A DNA stretch of 5,007 nt, from contig CACXFX010000145.1 in assembly GCA_902767055.1 (NCBI GenBank), forward strand, positions 1 through 5,007, in the 5' to 3' direction. The position numbers were made by a program, and so were the translations under genes. Shown one piece after another: positions 1 to 5,007 of the stretch (position 1 is its first letter; the number at the start of each line of letters is the position of its first letter). The notes under the pieces are model-generated. The model made no database searches, was not told the DNA's origin, and saw only the letters and a program-made list of their open reading frames with translations. This DNA comes from an uncultured Pseudomonadota bacterium. Lineage in GTDB: Bacteria; Pseudomonadota; Alphaproteobacteria; RF32; CAG-239.

Positions 1-1
1 G

Positions 2-145
2 ACAGATCAGCAAAAAATCCAGATTTTGGCTGACAATGAGTGTATCAAATACAACAAAGGCTCGCGCGCCGTTAAAACAGGACAAAGCCACTTTACTTGT
101 AAACTGTTGCTGCCGACCCATACATATTTTAAATGCGAAAGATAG
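2..145 (+). CDS. C-terminal end of an unrecognised protein (5' truncated)
   Basis: The second forward frame is open from the left edge and closes at TAG 143-145, giving 47 residues of a C-terminus. The peptide is polar and charged. It contains three cysteines (in the contexts ECIKY, FTCKL and FKCER) and ends KCER. I do not recognise the family and assign no function. The stop lies 11 bases before the preferred argS start and overlaps the argS ribosome binding site, a spacing typical of genes in one transcript, which supports a real gene end on this strand. The opposite strand is also open here but reads as an unremarkable hydrophobic peptide. The start lies outside the window, so length, domains and signal peptide cannot be judged. 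Confidence 0.5.
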   Translation, partial: TDQQKIQILADNECIKYNKGSRAVKTGQSHFTCKLLLPTHTYFKCER

Positions 146-147
146 GA
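144..147 (+). promoter_or_regulatory. Ribosome binding site that sets the argS start
   Basis: AGGA lies nine bases before ATG 157. The in-frame ATG at 133 has only AT-rich sequence without a purine-rich site in front of it, and it would overlap the preceding open frame. This favours 157 as the true start. The AGGA overlaps the stop codon of the upstream partial gene, so translational coupling is possible. Confidence 0.6.
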
Positions 148-156
148 AAAAAATCA

Positions 157-1896
157 ATGTTATCACTTGAAAAACAATTAAACTTGAAAATTAAAAAAAT
201 ATTTCAATCATTTGATTTTGATGAAAAATTTGCTTTCACAAAACCATCAGACAGACCGGATTTAAGTGATTTTCAATGCAACGGTGCTCTGGCTCTTGCA
301 AAACAAATCAAGCAGAATCCGCGTGACATCGGTCAAAAAATTGCTGATAAATTAGCTCTTGATCCGGATATTGAATTCGTATCCGTCGATGGCCCCGGCT
401 TTATCAACATCAAGCTTAAAAATACATTTATTGCGCAAAATATGGACGATATATCAAATGATGAGCATTTAGGTATCTCAAAAGTTGATAAGCCGAAAAC
501 CATTGTGATGGATTTTGGCGGTCCGAATGTCGCCAAAGCCTTGCACGTCGGACATTTGCGCTCAGCCGTGATCGGCGAATCGATCAGACGCACCCTTTCT
601 TTTGCCGGACACAATGTCATTTCCGATGTCCATTTCGGGGATTGGGGCACACCGATGGGGATGATTTTAGCTCAAATCATTTTAGAAGACGGCGATTTAT
701 CAAAAGTTAAAACCTATGATATTGATGCAATATCCGCATTTTATAAACGCGCCAATATTTTATGCAAAGAAGATGAAGAAGCCGCTCAGAGAGCCCGCCT
801 GATTACCGCAGAGCTTCAAAACGGCAATACTGAGTATTACAATGCTTGGCAACATTTAAGAGCCGTATCCGTCGCTGCGGTTAAAGAAAATTACGATGAG
901 CTCGAAGCCCATTTTGATCTCTGGCTCGGCGAAAGCGATGCGCATCAAATGTGCGGACAAATTGTCAAACTTGCCGATGAGAAAGGTATATCCGAGGTTG
1001 ATGACGGCGCCACAATCATCCGGCTTGAACAGACAAACAAACCGATGCCGCCCGTGATACTTGTTAAATCAGATGGCGGATTTGGTTATCAGCTAACCGA
1101 TATCGCCACCATCAAAATGCGCGTTGACGATTTGAAAGCCGAGGAAATCATTTATGTCGTTGATAAACGCCAATCGCTTCACTTTGAGCAAGTTTTCAAA
1201 GTTGCCGAGATGCTTGAAATTGCGCCATTTGTTCAGTTTAAGCATGTTGGTTTCGGCACGGTCAACGGCAAAGACGGAAAACCGTTCAAAACCCGTGACG
1301 GCGGTGTGATGAACTTAAAAGATTTGATTGAAATGAGCAAAGAAAAAGTCCGTTCTTCAATGCCAAAACCCGGCGAAGTTGAAGGTTACGGAAATGCCGA
1401 AATTGAACAACTTGTCAGTCAGGTTGCCATGGCCGCCATCAAATTTCAAGATTTAAAAAACACGGCCTCATCGGGCTACATCTTTGACCTTGACGATTTT
1501 GCAAAATTTGAAGGAAAAACAGGGCCTTATATCCAATATGCAATTGCCCGCATCAATTCAATTTTAAGAAAAGCCGAACAAAACAACGACACGCCAAGCA
1601 CAGTTTTAATCGAAGATAATGATGAGCGTGTTCTTGCCTTAAAGCTTGCCTCGTTTGAAAATGTAATCACACGCGCGGCAAATGACAAAGAACCAAGCAT
1701 CATTGCAGATTATGCCTATAATTTGGCGCAAATTTTCAGCTCGTTTTATAACACCTGCCCGATTATGGGCGCTTCGAGTGACGCACTTAAAGCTTCGCGT
1801 TTAAGACTTGCGAAATTAACGCGTGATACCTTAGAACAAGCCCTTTATTTGCTCGGTATTGATGCGCCCGAAAAGATGTTAAAATCAAATAATTAA
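157..1896 (+). CDS. argS: Arginyl-tRNA synthetase
   Basis: This class I aminoacyl-tRNA synthetase charges tRNA-Arg with arginine using ATP in the cytoplasm and is normally essential. From ATG 157 it is 579 residues, a normal size for bacterial ArgRS. In order it shows the N-terminal additional domain that contacts the tRNA (about 1-100), the Rossmann catalytic domain with GPNVAKALHVGHLRSAVIG (the HIGH-type motif is HVGH at 130-133), and the KMSKS-equivalent segment KPFKTRDGG at 375-383. Many bacterial ArgRS carry KTR in that place, so this is not a defect. The C-terminal DALR-type anticodon-binding helical domain (about 450-579) includes GPYIQYAIARI from 456 and ends with LLGIDAPEKM. An upstream in-frame ATG at 133 would add eight residues but has no ribosome binding site. 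No frameshift or missing motif is seen. It sits 11 bases after the preceding gene and 19 before the FtsK-like gene, so cotranscription is likely. No promoter is evident in front of it. Confidence 0.97.
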   Translation: MLSLEKQLNLKIKKIFQSFDFDEKFAFTKPSDRPDLSDFQCNGALALAKQIKQNPRDIGQKIADKLALDPDIEFVSVDGPGFINIKLKNTFIAQNMDDISNDEHLGISKVDKPKTIVMDFGGPNVAKALHVGHLRSAVIGESIRRTLSFAGHNVISDVHFGDWGTPMGMILAQIILEDGDLSKVKTYDIDAISAFYKRANILCKEDEEAAQRARLITAELQNGNTEYYNAWQHLRAVSVAAVKENYDELEAHFDLWLGESDAHQMCGQIVKLADEKGISEVDDGATIIRLEQTNKPMPPVILVKSDGGFGYQLTDIATIKMRVDDLKAEEIIYVVDKRQSLHFEQVFKVAEMLEIAPFVQFKHVGFGTVNGKDGKPFKTRDGGVMNLKDLIEMSKEKVRSSMPKPGEVEGYGNAEIEQLVSQVAMAAIKFQDLKNTASSGYIFDLDDFAKFEGKTGPYIQYAIARINSILRKAEQNNDTPSTVLIEDNDERVLALKLASFENVITRAANDKEPSIIADYAYNLAQIFSSFYNTCPIMGASSDALKASRLRLAKLTRDTLEQALYLLGIDAPEKMLKSNN

Positions 1897-1915
1897 CTTT
1901 AAGAAAGAAAAACAA

Positions 1916-3259
1916 ATGATTGATTTGGAAGAAATTTTATCACATTACGGTGTCAAGGGAAAAGTCGAAGGAGAAGTTCTGGGGCCCTTAATTAAACAAA
2001 TTAAGTTTAAGCCCGAAGCCGGTACAAAAATTAAAAATATCACCTCTTCGATTGATGATATTGCACGTGAAATGGGCGTTAAAAATTTGCGAATCAGTAA
2101 CGTATGCGACGGCGGTTGTATCGGATTTGAAATTGCAAACGATGTTTTACTTTCAACCCCTTTGCTCAACCTTTTGGAATCTGAAGCTGCGGCAAATGCC
2201 AAAGGTGCTTTACCGATTAACTTGGGCGTCAAAATCGATGGCTCACCGATATTTGCCGATCTTGCCAAAATGCCGCACCTGCTTGTCGCCGGCGCGACCG
2301 GCTCTGGTAAATCCGTTGGATTAAATTCATTTATTATCTCATTGATAAAGCGCAAAAAATCGTCTGAATTAAAATTTGTTATGATTGATCCGAAACGTAT
2401 TGAATTTTCGGTTTACAATGACCAATCATATATGCTGATGCCTGTCATTACAGACAACGCCGACGCCTCTGAGGCGCTCCAATATCTGATTGTTGAGATG
2501 AACAAGCGCTACGAAATGCTCGAAAAAAGCCTGACCAAAAACATCGGCGAATATAATGAAAAAATCGGCGGTATGCCCTATATTGTCACCATCGTTGATG
2601 AATTTTCGGATTTGGTTTTATCCGATAAAACGGTTGAAAAGAAAATACAGATCTTGGCTCAAAAAGCCAGAGCGGCCGGCATTCACCTTATATTGGCAAC
2701 CCAACGCCCGTCGGTCGATGTTGTCACCGGCTCGATTAAAGCCAATTTTCCGAGCCGTTTGGCCTTTAAAACAGCATCGGGCGTCGATTCGAAAACAATT
2801 TTGGACACAACAGGCGCGGAAGATTTGGTCGGCAGAGGTGATGCGCTCTTTTTGGCCGCGACCGGCGAGCTGACACGCGTCCATGGTGCCTATATCTCAA
2901 CTGAAGAAATTGAATCGCTCTTAAAGCCTTTCAGATGCAAGATCGACCCCGTTTTGCAAAATAACGTTCTGACAGAACAGGAAAAAGCCCCCTCACCTGC
3001 CGACTTAAAAAACGAATCGAAAAAGAAAAAAGAATTTTTCCTTATTTCGTGGATCAAAGGTGTATGGAATTGGCTTTCAAAGACAGAAAAGAAAAAGCTT
3101 TTAAAGATGATTTGGCTCTTGCTTGTCGGTGCCTTCGCCGGCGCGAAAGTCCAAAACCGAAAAGGTGAAATCTTCGATTCGATTGCCGATTCACTGACCA
3201 AAACAAAGCGCCGCACGTACACCACCGCACGACGCAAAAAAACATCTTCAAGAAGATAA
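1916..3259 (+). CDS. FtsK/SpoIIIE-family DNA translocase lacking the N-terminal anchor and gamma domain
   Basis: FtsK/SpoIIIE proteins are hexameric ATP-driven double-stranded DNA pumps used in chromosome segregation at division. This one is 447 residues. Residues 1-95 match the FtsK alpha domain (start LEEILSHYGVKGKVEGEVLGP, later GFEIAND). Residues about 100-345 are the RecA-like beta motor: Walker A GATGSGKS at 126-133, Walker B YIVTIVDEFSDL at 222-233 with D228 and E229, the ATQRPSVDVVTG sensor region from 261, IKANFPSR, and TGAEDLVGRGDALFL at 300-314. All motor motifs look intact, so ATPase activity is expected. Typical cellular FtsK is far longer, with a multi-helix membrane domain and linker before alpha and a winged-helix gamma domain that reads KOPS/SRS sequences after beta. 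Both are absent. The tail (346-447) instead has a lysine cluster, FFLISWIKGVWNWL, a short hydrophobic stretch MIWLLLVGAFAGA at 398-410, and a K/R/S/T-rich end. The start ATG is 19 bases after the argS stop, with a weak AAGAAAG site before it. It may be a second, specialised translocase; I leave the symbol blank because equivalence to division ftsK is unproven. Confidence 0.88.
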   Translation: MIDLEEILSHYGVKGKVEGEVLGPLIKQIKFKPEAGTKIKNITSSIDDIAREMGVKNLRISNVCDGGCIGFEIANDVLLSTPLLNLLESEAAANAKGALPINLGVKIDGSPIFADLAKMPHLLVAGATGSGKSVGLNSFIISLIKRKKSSELKFVMIDPKRIEFSVYNDQSYMLMPVITDNADASEALQYLIVEMNKRYEMLEKSLTKNIGEYNEKIGGMPYIVTIVDEFSDLVLSDKTVEKKIQILAQKARAAGIHLILATQRPSVDVVTGSIKANFPSRLAFKTASGVDSKTILDTTGAEDLVGRGDALFLAATGELTRVHGAYISTEEIESLLKPFRCKIDPVLQNNVLTEQEKAPSPADLKNESKKKKEFFLISWIKGVWNWLSKTEKKKLLKMIWLLLVGAFAGAKVQNRKGEIFDSIADSLTKTKRRTYTTARRKKTSSRR

Positions 3260-3264
3260 TTTAT

Positions 3265-3300
3265 AAGGCGTGGGACCAAAACCGCGCCTTTATATTTTCT
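3265..3300 (+). terminator. Rho-independent terminator after the argS-ftsK-like pair
   Basis: AAGGCGTGG (3265-3273) pairs with CCGCGCCTT (3282-3290) in a nine-base-pair stem with one U-G pair and an eight-base loop. The T-rich TATATTTTCT follows. It begins five bases after the FtsK-like stop codon and its T-tract reaches the stop of the convergent outer membrane gene (3299-3301). On the minus strand the stem is followed only by an AT mix rather than a U-run, so it may also slow transcription from the other side but less convincingly. Confidence 0.8.
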
Positions 3301-4111
3301 AGAAATAATAGAAAAGCCCAAGATTGAAATCAATGGTATGATTTAATTTGCCCCAATCATCCATCTTTGTCCCGTGATATTCATCTATGATTTCCGAACC
3401 TTTTGTATTAATCAAATTAAGACGAGCTAAACCACGCAAAGCCAGATTATTGGTCATAAAGTACTCTGCACCAACACCAACTCTAAAGCCAACTTTACTG
3501 TCACTTTCACTTGCCTTATCAGTTTCATAAGAGGTGCCTGAAGAAGAACTATAGACATCGCTATACGTCCCTGAATATTTTAATTTATAGTACCCGACAC
3601 CCGCGGAACCTAAAAGCATACAACTGTCGCTAATAGGAGTAGAAGCTACTAAATCGACCGCAAAAGTCTGTAAATCTGCCTCTGTTTTAAAATTTGCATT
3701 ATCCGTAACACCTGTTCCTATATAACTATAGTTTGATGAACCTTTTGCTTTATTAGATTTTTGATACGATAATTCTATAGCAAAATTCGGATGAAATTTT
3801 AAACCTGCCGAAAAGCTTAAAGATTGTAAATGGTCATCAAATATCTTATAATTTTCATCCTCAAAAATCGTGATTTCATCATCAAAATCAGCCATTGAAT
3901 AAGCATATGAAATACCCAAATAAGGTCTCAGATAATACTCAGATTGTGGTGTCTCAGTATAAATCGGTTGAGCAGTATATCTTTGAGGTTGTAAATACTT
4001 AGGTTGAGCATAGTTGTTTTGATTATAGTACCTCCCTTGATGATAATATTGTGCATTTGCGCCAAAAGATATCAAGGCAAGTACACCACTTAAAATAAGT
4101 TGTTTTTTCAT
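3299..4111 (-). CDS. Secreted outer membrane beta-barrel protein (porin/OmpA-barrel-like)
   Basis: This is a 270-residue exported protein. Residues 1-20 form a Sec signal peptide: MKKQ, then hydrophobic LILSGVLALISFG, then ANA with predicted cleavage before Q21. Residues 21-57 are a low-complexity segment rich in Tyr, Gln, Asn and Pro. From about residue 60 (YYLRPYLGISYAYSMADF) the protein alternates aromatic/hydrophobic and polar residues in the way of amphipathic transmembrane strands, for example LQSLSFSAGLKFHPNFAIELSYQ and VGFRVGVGAEYFMTNNLALRGLARL. It ends in a strand closing with FNLGLFYYF; a terminal phenylalanine is the usual signal read by the BAM assembly machinery. It fits the broad OMP beta-barrel family, probably eight strands. 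The exact role (adhesion, structure or small porin) cannot be told. One cysteine (in DSCMLL) is visible. The start ATG has a good ribosome binding site. The gene lies downstream of an unusual structured region and converges on the FtsK-like gene. Confidence 0.87.
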   Translation of the reverse strand: MKKQLILSGVLALISFGANAQYYHQGRYYNQNNYAQPKYLQPQRYTAQPIYTETPQSEYYLRPYLGISYAYSMADFDDEITIFEDENYKIFDDHLQSLSFSAGLKFHPNFAIELSYQKSNKAKGSSNYSYIGTGVTDNANFKTEADLQTFAVDLVASTPISDSCMLLGSAGVGYYKLKYSGTYSDVYSSSSGTSYETDKASESDSKVGFRVGVGAEYFMTNNLALRGLARLNLINTKGSEIIDEYHGTKMDDWGKLNHTIDFNLGLFYYF

Positions 4112-4119
4112 AAAAAAGT

Positions 4120-4124
4120 TCCTT
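4120..4124 (-). promoter_or_regulatory. Ribosome binding site of the outer membrane protein gene
   Basis: On the minus strand AAGGA lies eight bases before ATG 4111-4109, within AAAGGAAC. It supports the annotated start, which also places the signal peptide exactly at the N-terminus. Confidence 0.75.
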
Positions 4125-4142
4125 TATAAAATGTTGTTAAAC

Positions 4143-4172
4143 AAAAAAGCCGCACCGATATCAGAGCGACGG
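4143..4172 (-). terminator. Rho-independent terminator or attenuator upstream of the outer membrane gene
   Basis: On the minus strand CCGTCGC (4172-4166) can pair with GTGCGG (4155-4150), including one G-U pair and a bulged U, around a ten-base loop. One C and six T (4148-4143) follow. An alternative register pairs GTCGC with GCGGC. The stem is shorter than that of the other two terminators in the window, so termination may be partial. It lies about 30 bases before the omp start codon, with no evident promoter in between, so read-through would be needed for omp expression from the promoter at 4404-4433. Confidence 0.6.
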
Positions 4173-4268
4173 GGAGTTAACGAATCACATTCTGCAAAAT
4201 GACTTCGACAGCCTTTAGGTTTAACCCCTGAACATCCGCCATCGACTCCCCGGCTAAAAACTCGGGGA
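4170..4268 (-). promoter_or_regulatory. Candidate attenuator: competing 1:2, 2:3 and 3:4 pairings
   Basis: In minus-strand order, segment 1 is TCCCCG (4268-4263), segment 2 is CGGGGAGT (4252-4245), segment 3 is ACTCCCCG (4177-4170), and segment 4 is the 3' arm of the terminator (4155-4150). Segments 1:2 give a six-base-pair GC hairpin with a ten-base loop. Segments 2:3 give a perfect eight-base-pair helix that would take the first bases of the terminator's 5' arm. Segment 3 with what follows and segment 4 form the terminator. Thus 1:2 with 3:4 would terminate, and 2:3 would favour read-through. A further option, GGATAA with TTATCC, uses bases of segment 1. The pairings are seen in the sequence; the switching is inferred. 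Confidence 0.45.
4177..4242 (-). CDS. Possible 21-residue leader peptide or small protein
   Basis: On the minus strand an ATG (4242-4240) opens a 21-codon frame ending at TAA (4179-4177). The peptide starts MADVQGLNLKA, continues through EVILQN and ends in VIR, and could form an amphipathic helix. GGGGAG (4251-4246) precedes the ATG by only three bases, which is shorter than the usual spacing and weakens the case. The frame lies between two complementary segments: its candidate ribosome binding site is in CGGGGAGT and its stop codon overlaps ACTCCCCG. A ribosome at the stop codon would cover the 5' arm of the following terminator. There is no run of one regulatory amino acid of the classical leader type. 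A short frame like this can arise by chance in a noncoding RNA. Confidence 0.25.
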   Translation of the reverse strand: MADVQGLNLKAVEVILQNVIR

Positions 4269-4403
4269 TAATTCTGCTGTTTAAAAATAAAAACAGCACT
4301 GAAAAACAGTGTTATCCATCACTGTGCAGAATGAATAAGCCCGTTAAAGCTCCGCACCCAATTTCGGCACTTGACAAAGAGTTTATCTCTCTATCCGCTT
4401 TCC

Positions 4404-4433
4404 ATTTTAAGCATAAATTTAAGGCCTTGTCAA
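4404..4433 (-). promoter_or_regulatory. Sigma-70-type promoter for the structured RNA/leader
   Basis: On the minus strand a perfect -35 box TTGACA (4433-4428) is followed after 18 bases by TAAAAT (4409-4404), a five-of-six match to TATAAT; shifting by one gives a 17-base spacer to TTAAAA. Transcription would start near 4397. The -35 box begins three bases beyond the U-tract of the ELM1-gene terminator, so this is a fresh transcription unit placed directly behind the previous one. Confidence 0.65.
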
Positions 4434-4435
4434 AC

Positions 4436-4471
4436 AAAAAAATAAAAAGCGCCTGATTTTTTTCAAGCGCT
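4436..4471 (-). terminator. Rho-independent terminator after the ELM1-family gene
   Basis: On the minus strand AGCGCTTGA and TCAGGCGCT (outer limits 4471 and 4448) form a nine-base-pair stem with one U-G pair around an A-rich six-base loop. TTTT, A and TTTTTTT follow. It begins 26 bases after the stop codon of the ELM1-family gene and is the clearest terminator in the window. Confidence 0.85.
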
Positions 4472-4497
4472 ACATAAACAAAACAAACTTCTGATTT

Positions 4498-5007
4498 TTA
4501 TATCCGTTCAATCTCACGAGCCGCATCAATCGCCGCATTCAAAGATGTTGTCGGCTTAAACTTAAAATATTTTGAATCAAGCGGAACGGCATACCGGTTT
4601 TCATATAAAGAATGGATAAAGCGATAATGCTTTTTGGTCAGCCAGTTTTCTCCTTCAAAAACAAAAACGGGCTTTCCTGTTCCGCAAGCCTCGGAGCACA
4701 TCGACACCGAATCGCCGGTAACGATAACGTTGTCGGCACACGCCAAATAGCCGAGGTACGGATTTTCGCTTTTATCACCCCATAAAAACGTATGTGCCGG
4801 AATATCTTTTAACGTTTCCATAATCAGTCTTTGCGCCTTCTGTCCGGTACGACGCGATGTTGTAATCAAAATCGACCCGCCGTTTTTCTTTTTAAACTCA
4901 AGGATTTTATCGGCAAGAATCTTAGCATTTTCAAGCGAAAACTCTCTTTTTTTGATGCTTCCGCCGACAATCACCGCCGTCAAAGGTTTAGGCAAATCCT
5001 TAAAAAC
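4498..5007 (-). CDS. ELM1-family (DUF1022) protein, C-terminal part, 5' end outside the window
   Basis: The frame is open to the right edge and ends at TAA 4500-4498, giving 169 residues. A TTG at 4995 is probably internal, because the reading continues as VFKD before it. The family is the bacterial counterpart of plant ELONGATED MITOCHONDRIA 1 and is common in Alphaproteobacteria; members are usually around 300 residues or more, so roughly the C-terminal half is here. Supporting motifs are the strand-loop AVIVGGSIKK near the beginning, ITTSRRT, NPYLGYLACADNVIVTGDSVSM, and SEACGTGKPVFVFEG. The fold resembles GT-B glycosyltransferases, with SVSM/SEAC where a nucleotide-sugar would sit in that fold. 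The biochemical role in bacteria is not established to my knowledge, and the mitochondrial fission name should not be read as a function here. A strong terminator follows, so it is the last gene of its transcript. Confidence 0.85.
   Translation of the reverse strand, partial: VFKDLPKPLTAVIVGGSIKKREFSLENAKILADKILEFKKKNGGSILITTSRRTGQKAQRLIMETLKDIPAHTFLWGDKSENPYLGYLACADNVIVTGDSVSMCSEACGTGKPVFVFEGENWLTKKHYRFIHSLYENRYAVPLDSKYFKFKPTTSLNAAIDAAREIERI

Larger units (their letters stand above)
4143..4397 (-). ncRNA. Structured noncoding RNA or regulatory 5' leader, class unknown
   Basis: The 386-base gap between the ELM1-family gene and the outer membrane gene is not empty. On the minus strand a promoter (4404-4433) predicts a start near 4397, and a hairpin with six U ends it near 4143, giving about 255 nt. 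Visible pairings include CATTCTGCA (4333-4325) with TGCAGAATG (4196-4188), a perfect nine-base long-range helix. Colinear outside it are ACGGG (4344-4340) with CCCGT (4173-4169) and GGAGC (4353-4349) with GCTCT (4167-4163). Inside it are local hairpins CACTG/CAGTG (4311-4297) and CTGTTT/AAACAG (4296-4277), and GGATAA (4317-4312) with TTATCC (4271-4266). I compared it by eye with tmRNA, RNase P RNA, SRP RNA, and FMN, TPP and cobalamin riboswitch signatures and saw no match. A 6S-like rod remains possible but unproven. It could be free-standing, or the leader of the outer membrane gene. The 3' end and the start are predictions, not data. Confidence 0.5.

Noticed and set aside
133..156. Upstream in-frame ATG at 133 as the argS start
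   Set aside because: It has no ribosome binding site and would overlap the preceding open frame; ATG 157 has AGGA at suitable spacing and gives a normal ArgRS N-terminus.
333..650. Open frame on the minus strand inside argS
   Set aside because: It lies wholly within the well-supported argS catalytic region and its product resembles no known family; it is a shadow of the coding strand.
1945..2355. Minus-strand open frame opposite the alpha domain of the FtsK-like gene
   Set aside because: It is antisense to a clear FtsK alpha/beta reading and has no start context or recognisable motif.
2890..3333. Minus-strand open frame running through the terminator and the FtsK-like tail
   Set aside because: It would cross the convergent terminator and overlap the end of the outer membrane gene; the composition is that of a shadow frame.
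4141..4400. tmRNA, RNase P RNA, SRP RNA or a tRNA
   Set aside because: No T-arm, CCA, ANDN-type tag frame, GAGGAAAGTCC-like core or SRP GNAR loop motif was found on either strand; TTCGACAG on the plus strand resembles a tmRNA segment but nothing around it fits.
4371..4404. Plus-strand promoter starting at TTGACA 4371
   Set aside because: No acceptable -10 box occurs at 16-18 bases and no plus-strand gene or RNA follows; it would read into a gene on the other strand.
4371..4433. TTGACAA/TTGTCAA inverted repeat flanking the promoter as a repressor operator
   Set aside because: The arms are only seven bases and about 50 bases apart, and one arm is simply the -35 box; chance is a sufficient explanation.
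4993..4995. TTG at 4995 as the start of the ELM1-family gene
   Set aside because: The frame stays open to the window edge, and the family has a long N-terminal half before this point, so the start is outside the window.
1..5007. CRISPR array, insertion sequence or other mobile element
   Set aside because: No regularly spaced repeats, transposase, integrase or terminal inverted repeats were seen; all genes look chromosomal.

Overview
The window looks like chromosomal DNA from an AT-leaning alphaproteobacterium. The strongest lineage hint is the partial gene at the right edge. It encodes an ELM1-family (DUF1022) protein, a family known in plants and widespread in Alphaproteobacteria. The ArgRS is an ordinary bacterial one, and the outer membrane protein indicates a Gram-negative cell. 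The lineage call is an inference; no rRNA or other phylogenetic marker is present.

Layout. Positions 2-145 (+) hold the 3' end of an unrecognised gene. It is followed closely by argS (157-1896) and, 19 bases later, by a soluble FtsK/SpoIIIE-type DNA translocase (1916-3259), so the two probably form one operon that ends at a strong hairpin at 3265-3300. The minus strand converges on this hairpin. Reading leftward from the right edge, it has the C-terminal half of an ELM1-family gene (4498-5007), a rho-independent terminator (4436-4471), a sigma-70-like promoter (4404-4433) that abuts the terminator, a structured noncoding stretch of about 285 bases, and a secreted outer membrane beta-barrel gene (3299-4111).

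The most unusual part is 4143-4397 on the minus strand. It has its own promoter and a terminal hairpin with a U-tract. It also contains mutually exclusive base-pairings of the 1:2 / 2:3 / 3:4 attenuator kind and a possible 21-codon reading frame whose candidate ribosome binding site sits in segment 2 and whose stop codon touches segment 3. It is either a free-standing structured RNA of about 255 nt or a regulatory leader for the outer membrane protein. Only about 30 bases separate the U-tract from the omp start codon and no promoter is visible there, which favours a leader. It matches no RNA class I can recognise by eye.

The second oddity is the FtsK-like protein. It keeps the alpha domain and a complete RecA-like motor, but it lacks the usual N-terminal membrane anchor and C-terminal winged-helix gamma domain. 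In place of gamma it has two hydrophobic/amphipathic stretches and a strongly basic tail.
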